The notes beneath the pieces are model-generated. The model had not been told where the DNA came from, searched no databases, and saw nothing but the letters and a program-made list of their open reading frames with translations. From positions 6,572,001-6,636,000 of the forward strand of contig NC_014666.1 in assembly GCF_000166135.1 (NCBI RefSeq): a DNA stretch of 64,000 bases. Reading direction: 5' to 3'. Positions 58,589 to 64,000 of the stretch are shown here, piece by piece (positions within the stretch are counted from its first letter, which is position 1; every line of letters begins with the position of its first letter). Origin of the DNA: Pseudofrankia inefficax (GTDB lineage Bacteria; Actinomycetota; Actinomycetes; Frankiales; Frankiaceae). The position numbers and the translations under genes were made by a program.

Positions 58589-59443
58589 ATGCGTTTCTCG
58601 GTCAACGTGCCGAACTTCGGGGATTTCGCCGATCCCCACGTCGTCGCCCAGGTCGCCGCCGCCGCGGAGAGCGCCGGCTGGGACGGCTTCTTCGTCTGGG
58701 ACCACGTCGTCTGGCACAAGGACAGCGGCCATCCGTTCGGCGACCCGTGGATGCTGCTCACCGCCGCCGCCCTCGCCACCAGCCGAATCCGGCTCGGCGC
58801 CCTGATCACGCCCATCGCGCGCCGCCGCCCTGAGCAACTCGCCCGGCAGGTCGCCACGCTGGACGCCGCCAGCCATGGCCGCGCCATCTTCGCCGCCGGC
58901 CTCGGGGCACCGCTGGAGGACGAGTTCGGCAGCTTCGGCGACACCACCGACCCGATCGTCCTGGCCGAGCGGCTGGACGAGGGCCTGGACCTGCTCGCCC
59001 GTTACTGGACCGGCACACCCGTCAACCACCGTGGCCGCCACTTCCAGGTCGACGACGTCACGCTGCTGCCCGGCACCGTCCAACGACCCCGGCCGCCGGT
59101 CTGGATCGCCGGCCGCTGGCCGAACCGGCGCCCACTGGAGCGCGCCGCACGCTGGGACGGAGTCGTCCCGCTCTTCGCCAGTGCCACCCACGGCGTCCCG
59201 CCGGCTCCCGACGACGTGCGCGGGGTGGTTACCCGCATCGCCGAGTCTCGACCCGAGGCCGCCGGCCCCTTTGAGGTCGTCGTCGGCGGCCAGACAACAC
59301 CGGTCACCGCCGCCGACGTCATCGGCCCGCTGGCCGACGCCGGCGCCACCTGGTGGGACGAGCGCCAGCACATCCAGAGCCCCGACCTCTACGCGCTGGC
59401 CCCCGTCCTGCGCCGCGTCGAACAGGGCCCGCCAGTCTTTTGA
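58589..59443 (+). CDS. LLM-class F420-dependent oxidoreductase
   Basis: 284 aa from ATG 58589, with GAGAGGAC upstream. The barrel pattern starts MRFSVNVPNFGDFADPHVV, then WDGFFVWDHV and GAPLEDEFGSFG, then PPVWIAGRWPNRRPLERAAR. It is a third F420-type enzyme in the window, of unknown substrate. It stands alone, flanked by repeat elements on both sides. Confidence 0.87.
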   Translation: MRFSVNVPNFGDFADPHVVAQVAAAAESAGWDGFFVWDHVVWHKDSGHPFGDPWMLLTAAALATSRIRLGALITPIARRRPEQLARQVATLDAASHGRAIFAAGLGAPLEDEFGSFGDTTDPIVLAERLDEGLDLLARYWTGTPVNHRGRHFQVDDVTLLPGTVQRPRPPVWIAGRWPNRRPLERAARWDGVVPLFASATHGVPPAPDDVRGVVTRIAESRPEAAGPFEVVVGGQTTPVTAADVIGPLADAGATWWDERQHIQSPDLYALAPVLRRVEQGPPVF

Positions 59444-59468
59444 TGCGGTTCGGTCAGTGAGGCCGAAA

Positions 59469-59538
59469 ACCATACCCAACTGGTGATCTTCAGCCGTTTC
59501 CGATCTCCGGAACCATCATGATCGCGAACCACGTATGG
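59469..59538. repeat. Roughly 70-bp inverted repeat, family 2, copy 1
   Basis: It starts CCATACCCAACTGGTGATC and ends ATGATCGCGAACCACGTATGG. The outer CCATAC/GTATGG arms pair exactly and the inner GATC-containing parts pair loosely. Confidence 0.5.
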
Positions 59539-59573
59539 ATAAACCAGGCATACCGGACCCGGTGCGCCAATTT

Positions 59574-59642
59574 GCATACCAAGTCCGCGATCATCACGCC
59601 GACGAGGCCTGACACCAGCCGATGATCGCCAGTTTGGTATGG
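59574..59642. repeat. Roughly 70-bp inverted repeat, family 2, copy 2
   Basis: It starts GCATACCAAGTCCGCGATCA and ends TGATCGCCAGTTTGGTATGG. Extended arms at 59568-59593 and 59623-59648 match at 21 of 26 positions. It follows copy 1 after about 35 bp. Confidence 0.55.
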
Positions 59643-59979
59643 AAATTGCCGCGCGAGCCGCCGCCAGGAGCGGGCCTCGGTTACCTCCTGGATCTTCGGC
59701 CGGCCATCTTGACCCACGGGAAAGCTCCCAGCCCTACACTTCTCCGCCCGGGTCAAGCAGGGAAAGGGCGAGGCGAAACCGGACCGTTGTCGCGCGACGA
59801 GCCGATCAGTCCTTACGCAGCGTTGACGCCGGCCTGGCTTGGACCGGTCGGCGCGGATCGCGATCAGGGGCTGGACCGTCCCTGGACCGTCACACCAGCG
59901 AAGACCACGAGGCCAGGCCAGATCACGCTAGGTGCCGTGATGCTGGTCCGAGCCAGATCCAGGATCCGCGCCGTCCGTG

Positions 59980-61119
59980 CTACAGGCCGAGGTCCTTGGC
60001 GATGATGGTTTTCATGATTTCGGAGGAGCCGCCGTAGATGCGGCCGACGCGGGCGTCGGCCCAGGCGCGGGCGACGGGGTATTCGGTCATGTAGCCGTAG
60101 CCGCCGAACAGCTGCAGGCAGGCGTCGACGACCCGGCCCTGCATCTCGGTGACGAACAGCTTGACCTTCGCCGCGTCGGTCGGGGTGAGCTCGCCGGCGT
60201 CGAGCGCGACCAGGGCCCGGTCGAGCATCGCCCAGCCGGCCTCGACCTGGGTGGCGCAGTCGGCCAGCACGAACTTGGTGTTCTGGAAATGGCTCAGCGT
60301 CTTGCCGAAGGCTTTGCGGCCGTTGACGTACTCGACCGTCTGGGTGACGACCGACGCCGCCGACGACTGCGCGTTGACGGAAATCGACATCCGCTCCTGG
60401 GGCAGGTGCGAGGTCAGGTAGGTGAAGCCCTGGCCCACCTCGCCGAGCAGGTTCGCCGCCGGCACCCGGACGTCGTCGAAGAAGATCTCGCACGCCTCCT
60501 GGATGTGCAGGCCGATCTTCTTCATCGGGGCGCCCCGGGAGACACCGGGAGCCGTCGCGTCGATGACCAGGAGCGAGAGGCCTGCGTGACGCTGGGTCGG
60601 GTCGGTCTTGACGGCGGTGAGGAAGATGTCCGCGTTCAGGCCGCCGGTGATGAAGGTCTTCGAGCCGTTCACGACGTACTCGTCGCCGTCGAGGCGGGCG
60701 CTCGCCGAGAGGCCGGCGAGGTCGGAGCCCGCGCCCGGCTCGGTCAGCGCGAGCGCGCAGACCAGCGACCCGTCGGCCAGGCCCGGCAGCCAGCGAGCCT
60801 TCTGCTCCTCGTTGGCGTGGTCGACGAAGTACGGCACGGAGATGTCGCAGTGGATGCGCAGTGGGCCGAGGCCGAGGCCGAGGCGTCCGGCCTCCTCCGC
60901 GACGACCGCGTTGAACAGGTACGAGGCACCGCCGCCGCCGTACTCCTCGGGAATTCCGAGGCCCATGATCCCGAGCTCGCCGCACTTGGTGTAGAAGTCG
61001 CGCGGCGGCATGCCGCGCTCCTCCCACTCGTCGTAGTGCGCGACGACCTCCTTCTCCAGGAAGGTCCGGACCGTCGCCCGGAACGCGTCGTGCTCCGGAC
61101 CGTAGACCGTGCGTCGCAT
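59980..61119 (-). CDS. Acyl-CoA dehydrogenase
   Basis: 379 aa from ATG 61119, with GAGGGG about 11 bases upstream; the frame extends to 61143. Motifs are LTEPGAGSDLAGLSASAR, VVNGSKTFITGGLNADIF, LSHFQNTKFVLADCATQ and LFGGYGYMTEYPVARAWADARV ending YGGSSEIMKTIIAKDLGL. Unlike the heteromeric pairs it carries all motifs in one chain, so it is a normal homotetrameric enzyme. The catalytic Glu is not assigned with certainty. Confidence 0.93.
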   Translation of the reverse strand: MRRTVYGPEHDAFRATVRTFLEKEVVAHYDEWEERGMPPRDFYTKCGELGIMGLGIPEEYGGGGASYLFNAVVAEEAGRLGLGLGPLRIHCDISVPYFVDHANEEQKARWLPGLADGSLVCALALTEPGAGSDLAGLSASARLDGDEYVVNGSKTFITGGLNADIFLTAVKTDPTQRHAGLSLLVIDATAPGVSRGAPMKKIGLHIQEACEIFFDDVRVPAANLLGEVGQGFTYLTSHLPQERMSISVNAQSSAASVVTQTVEYVNGRKAFGKTLSHFQNTKFVLADCATQVEAGWAMLDRALVALDAGELTPTDAAKVKLFVTEMQGRVVDACLQLFGGYGYMTEYPVARAWADARVGRIYGGSSEIMKTIIAKDLGL

Positions 61120-61191
61120 CCGGTCGTCACCCCTCAGAACCAATCAGGAAAACGAGAACTGTGCGGCCGGCCGCCTCGTCGGCGGCTGCCG

Positions 61192-61266
61192 TGATCGCCG
61201 TTTCGACCCTCTCGTGGTCGTAACTGCCACCGGATCGCGACCATCAGAGGGCGAAAACGGCGATCA
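61192..61266. repeat. 75-bp dispersed inverted-repeat element, copy 4
   Basis: It starts TGATCGCCGTTTCGACCCTC and ends GAGGGCGAAAACGGCGATCA, with TGGTCG and CGACCATC inside. It lies upstream of the acyl-CoA dehydrogenase start at 61119 and 48 bp from the stop of the next minus-strand gene. Confidence 0.85.
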
Positions 61267-61313
61267 TCCCGGCGGACCGGCAGCCCAGCGGACCGGCAGG
61301 CCGCCAGGCCGGG

Positions 61314-62093
61314 TCAGGACTTCTTCGCGGTGAGCTTCGCCATGATGGCGGCGAAATCGTCGGTGGTGAACGACACCTGCTCGGCGTAGTTCGCGTAGTC
61401 GAGCGAGGCGAGGACGTTCTTCTCCAGCTGCAGGTTGAGCAGCCGCTTGGTCGCCTCGACGGCCTGCTGGGGCAGCGCGGCGATGCTCTTCGCGCATTCC
61501 AGGGCCTCGGCCACCGGGTCGGCGACGATGTGGTTCGCCAGGCCCATCTCCAGCGCCTTCTCGGCCGAGATTCGCTTGCCGGTGATCGCGTATTCCTTCA
61601 CCCAGTGCATGCTGGTGTTCATCGGCCAGACGAGCGGGCCGCCGTCGGCGGCGACCAGGCCGACCTGCACGTGCGGGTCGAGCAGGTAGGCCTTCTCGGC
61701 TATGTAGACGATGTCCGAGAGCCCGACCAGGCTGCAGCCGAGACCGGCCGCCGGGCCGTTGACGGCGGCGACCACCGGGAGCCGGCAGCGCAGCATGCCG
61801 AGGATGATGTCCCGGCCGTGCATGATGGTCAGCTTCTGCAGCTCGGGGTCCTGGCGCAGCACGTTCAGGTAGGCGAAGTCGCCGCCCGCCGAGAAGGCCC
61901 GGCCCGCGCCGGTGATGACCGCGGCCCGGGCGCCGAGGTCCTCGTTGAGCTGCGTCCAGAGCCGGGCGAGCCCGACGTGCAGGTCGTGGTTGACCGCGTT
62001 CAGGTTGTCCGGCCGGTTCAGCGTGATGATCCGGATCGGGCCGTCGGCCCGGACCTGAACTTCGTCCGGGAGGTCGTAAAGGTTGTCGGACAT
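61314..62093 (-). CDS. Enoyl-CoA hydratase/isomerase (crotonase) family
   Basis: 259 aa when started at ATG 62093 (MSDNLYD), which has AGGGG six bases upstream; an ATG at 62099 directly abuts that site and is less likely. GRAFSAGGDFAYL is the oxyanion region. The position of the catalytic Glu reads VQVGLVAADGGPLVWP, so Asp stands there, as in some isomerases. It follows an acyl-CoA dehydrogenase stop by 9 bp and probably acts next in the pathway. Confidence 0.88.
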   Translation of the reverse strand: MSDNLYDLPDEVQVRADGPIRIITLNRPDNLNAVNHDLHVGLARLWTQLNEDLGARAAVITGAGRAFSAGGDFAYLNVLRQDPELQKLTIMHGRDIILGMLRCRLPVVAAVNGPAAGLGCSLVGLSDIVYIAEKAYLLDPHVQVGLVAADGGPLVWPMNTSMHWVKEYAITGKRISAEKALEMGLANHIVADPVAEALECAKSIAALPQQAVEATKRLLNLQLEKNVLASLDYANYAEQVSFTTDDFAAIMAKLTAKKS

Positions 62094-62102
62094 CCGCATC
62101 CC

Positions 62103-63203
62103 CTAGCTGGCCGGCAGGCCGAGGATGCGGCCCGCGACGATGTTCTTCTGGATCTGCGACGTGCCACCCATGACGCTCTGGGACCGGCTGTACAGATAGG
62201 TCGCGAGCATCTCGGCGTCGCGGGTGCCGGTGACCGCGAGGGCCGCGTGGCCGACGGACTGCTCGACCCACGTCATCAGCAGCTTGTCCAGCGAGCCGTC
62301 CGAGGTGTGGGTGACCCCGTCGAGCTGCTCGGACAGGCGGCGGCGGACGTGCAGGCGCAGCATCTCGGCCTGCACGGCCCCCCAGCGCAGGTCGTCGGGC
62401 ACCGTCTCGCCGGCAGCGGCCGCGGTCTTGGCCAGCGCGCGGACGGTCTTGCCGTAGCGGGCCGAGAAGCCCAGCGTGGACGGCTCCCGCTCGTGGCCGA
62501 CCACCGTCATCGCGAGCTTCCAGCCGTCGCCGGGCTTGCCGACCATGTTCGCGGCCGGCACCCGGGCACCGTCGAACAGCACCTGGCCGAACTCGGCCGA
62601 GACCCCGTTGATCATCTTCAGCGGGCGCTGCTCGATCCCGGGCTGGTGCATCGAGATGATGAAGCCGGAGATGCCCTTGTGCCGCGGAGCGTCCGGGTCG
62701 GTGCGGGCCAGCAGCAGGCACCAGTCGGCGACGTCCGAGTAGCTCGTCCAGATCTTGTGGCCATGGATGACGTACTCGTCGCCGTCCAGCTCGGCCCTGG
62801 TGGTCAGGGAGGCGAGGTCGGAGCCGGCGCCGGGCTCGGAGAAGCCCTGGCACCAGCGCTCGGAGCCGTTGATCATGCCGGGGAGGAAGCGTAGCTGCAC
62901 CTCGTCGCTGGCGTGCGCGCCGAGTCCGTGCGCCAGGTAGCCCAGGCTCGGCCGCGGCGGCGCGCCGGCGATCGCCAGCTCCTCGTCGAGGATGACGTCG
63001 TAGACCGGCGCCAGGTCCTGCCCGCCGAACCGCTTAGGCCAGCTCAGGCCGAAGAAGCCGCCCTCGTACAGGGCGGTGTGCCAGCGGCCCGCCTGGTGCC
63101 AGTAGTCGTCGCCGGTCGCCTTGAAGTCCGCGACGTTGCCGGCCAGCCATTCCCGCAGCCGCGCGCGGAACGCGGCTTCCTCCGCGGAGTCACGAAAGTC
63201 CAA
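62103..63203 (-). CDS. Acyl-CoA dehydrogenase, long subunit of a heteromeric pair
   Basis: 366 aa. Motifs are WPKRFGGQDLAPVYD, GFSEPGAGSDLASLTTRA, VIHGHKIWTSYSDVAD and VMGGTSQIQKNIVAGRILGLPAS. It is the FAD-binding subunit type. It overlaps the partner subunit, encoded upstream, by 14 bp, and the enoyl-CoA hydratase follows. Confidence 0.92.
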   Translation of the reverse strand: MDFRDSAEEAAFRARLREWLAGNVADFKATGDDYWHQAGRWHTALYEGGFFGLSWPKRFGGQDLAPVYDVILDEELAIAGAPPRPSLGYLAHGLGAHASDEVQLRFLPGMINGSERWCQGFSEPGAGSDLASLTTRAELDGDEYVIHGHKIWTSYSDVADWCLLLARTDPDAPRHKGISGFIISMHQPGIEQRPLKMINGVSAEFGQVLFDGARVPAANMVGKPGDGWKLAMTVVGHEREPSTLGFSARYGKTVRALAKTAAAAGETVPDDLRWGAVQAEMLRLHVRRRLSEQLDGVTHTSDGSLDKLLMTWVEQSVGHAALAVTGTRDAEMLATYLYSRSQSVMGGTSQIQKNIVAGRILGLPAS

Positions 63204-64000
63204 GGTCGATCTCCTCCAGCTTCGCGGGGAACAGCTCGGCGGACGTCAGCACCCGCCGCAGGTAGACGTGAGCGAGGCACTCCCAGGTGTTGCCGATGCC
63301 ACCGTGCACCTGGATCGAGGTCTCGCAGATGGTCCGGGCGGCCCGCTCGACGTAGACCTTGGCGATCAGCGCCGCCTGGACCGCCTCGGCGGCCGACAGC
63401 TCGTCGACGGCCCAGGCCGCGTGCCGCAGCACGCTGACCGAGCCCTCGACCAGCGCCAGCGCCTCGGCGAGCAGGTGCGCCACGGCCTGGTAGGAGCCGA
63501 TCGCGTGGCCGTACTGGGACCGCACCTTGCTGTACTCGACGGCGAGCGCCTGCGCGCCGCGGGCCGCCCCCAGCATGTCGGCGGCCGTGACGACCAGGGC
63601 GAGCGCGCGGGCCTTCGCCGCCGCCTCGCCGTCGACCGTGCCGACCGCCGCCAGCGCGGTGGCGGGGCCGCCGACCAGCCTGGTCAGGTCGACACCGAGC
63701 TCGGTCGCGCCGAGCGTGCCGGCCAGCACCGCCGTGCCGTCGAGGCCGAGCAGGCCGTGCATGCCCTTGGCGTCGGGCGCGAGCCCGTCGACGACGACGG
63801 TCGTCAGGCTGGACACGGCGGCGTCGAGTGCGGCGGCGTCGGCCACCTCGCCGTCCGTGGTCAGCCGGCTGTGCAGGTCGTCGGCCAGCACCGGGCCCGA
63901 GAACGGCACGTCGACGAGCCCGCGAGCGAACTCCTCGACGACCAGTGCGACCTCGACGCCGGAGGCGCCGTCGGACCGCAGCGTCCGCCAGCCGGTCGCG
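63190..64000 (-). CDS. Acyl-CoA dehydrogenase, partner subunit (5' end beyond window)
   Basis: The frame stays open through the right window edge and encodes at least 270 residues. Within the window it has SKVRSQYGHAIGSYQAVAHLLAE and the C-terminal motif IQVHGGIGNTWECLAHVYLRRV, the partner-subunit pattern. Upstream of the in-frame GTG at 63909 the sequence continues in family style (RTLRSDGASGVEVALVVEEF), so that codon is not the start. Its stop overlaps the next acyl-CoA dehydrogenase. Confidence 0.87.
   Translation of the reverse strand, partial: ATGWRTLRSDGASGVEVALVVEEFARGLVDVPFSGPVLADDLHSRLTTDGEVADAAALDAAVSSLTTVVVDGLAPDAKGMHGLLGLDGTAVLAGTLGATELGVDLTRLVGGPATALAAVGTVDGEAAAKARALALVVTAADMLGAARGAQALAVEYSKVRSQYGHAIGSYQAVAHLLAEALALVEGSVSVLRHAAWAVDELSAAEAVQAALIAKVYVERAARTICETSIQVHGGIGNTWECLAHVYLRRVLTSAELFPAKLEEIDLGLS

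Larger units (their letters stand above)
59444..59979. other. 536-bp intergenic region with two adjacent roughly 70-bp inverted repeats; no supported gene
   Basis: The sequence is less GC-rich than its surroundings near 59460-59660. Open frames here have no ribosome sites, family features or the codon bias of the neighbouring genes. Two related hairpins lie at 59469-59538 and 59574-59642. The rest, up to the acyl-CoA dehydrogenase stop, shows nothing recognisable. Confidence 0.6.

Noticed and set aside
59622-60037. Small plus-strand open frames in the 59.4-60 kb gap
   Set aside because: They have no ribosome site, no recognisable domain and overlap the inverted repeats and the 3' end of the acyl-CoA dehydrogenase.
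1-64000. tRNA, rRNA, prophage, integrase or insertion-sequence transposase genes
   Set aside because: None was recognised on either strand; the only repeats are short inverted or tandem ones.

Overview
The window looks like chromosomal DNA of a high-GC actinomycete. GC is roughly 70 percent by eye, GTG starts are common, Shine-Dalgarno sites are AGGAGG-like, and there are several F420-type luciferase-like oxidoreductases, P450s, ten acyl-CoA dehydrogenases and CaiB/BaiF CoA-transferases. The gene mix resembles Frankia-type or mycobacterial catabolic islands, but the genus is an inference. No rRNA, tRNA, CRISPR array, integrase or transposase was seen. Almost the whole window is one catabolic region for an aromatic, steroid-like or branched acyl substrate.

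Layout. (1) 1-9772, minus strand: an MhpA-type aromatic hydroxylase, then a meta-cleavage-product hydrolase, hydratase, acylating acetaldehyde dehydrogenase and hydroxy-oxovalerate aldolase, joined by four-base or near-contiguous junctions, followed by an IclR regulator, a KstD-like FAD dehydrogenase and a flavin monooxygenase cut by the window edge. The extradiol ring-cleavage dioxygenase expected in this pathway is missing. A divergent acyl-CoA ligase and a solute-binding lipoprotein lie at 9.9-13.1 kb. (2) 13.2-18.8 kb, minus strand: two SDRs, a TauD-type dioxygenase, a 114-residue unknown protein, a Rieske oxygenase alpha subunit and a CoA-transferase. (3) 18.9-24.2 kb, plus strand: an F420-type oxidoreductase, CitE-like lyase, aldehyde dehydrogenase, P450 and its [3Fe-4S]-type ferredoxin. 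(4) 24.3-31.2 kb: DUF1330 protein, F420-type oxidoreductase, second P450, a fused double CoA-transferase, a SnoaL-like protein and an SDR. (5) 31.5-40.4 kb: an acyl-CoA dehydrogenase pair, an MFS exporter divergent from a TetR gene, then a Zn-alcohol dehydrogenase, VOC protein, frameshifted alpha/beta hydrolase and DUF2889 protein. (6) 40.5-43.9 kb: acyl-CoA dehydrogenase, APH-type kinase and MDR oxidoreductase, which looks like a split ACAD10/11 or LvaA/LvaC-like module. (7) 44-47 kb: two paralogous solute-binding lipoproteins in tandem, with no permease or ATPase. (8) 47-64 kb: TetR, three more acyl-CoA dehydrogenase pairs (the last cut by the window edge), one single acyl-CoA dehydrogenase, two enoyl-CoA hydratases, a SnoaL-like protein, an unusual amidohydrolase, an aldehyde dehydrogenase, a carboxymuconolactone decarboxylase-like protein, a hydroxyisobutyrate dehydrogenase-like protein and an F420-type oxidoreductase.

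Inferred logic: substrate capture by lipoproteins, CoA activation by the ligase or CoA-transferases, oxygenation by P450, Rieske, TauD and flavin enzymes, then beta-oxidation-like removal of acyl units and meta-cleavage processing to pyruvate and an acyl-CoA. Four families of short palindromes recur at promoters far apart in the window and suggest shared regulons. Two families of dispersed inverted repeats lie between genes: a 75-bp element with four copies and a roughly 70-bp element with two adjacent copies. Rare TTA leucine codons sit near the 5' ends of uptake, activation and entry genes.
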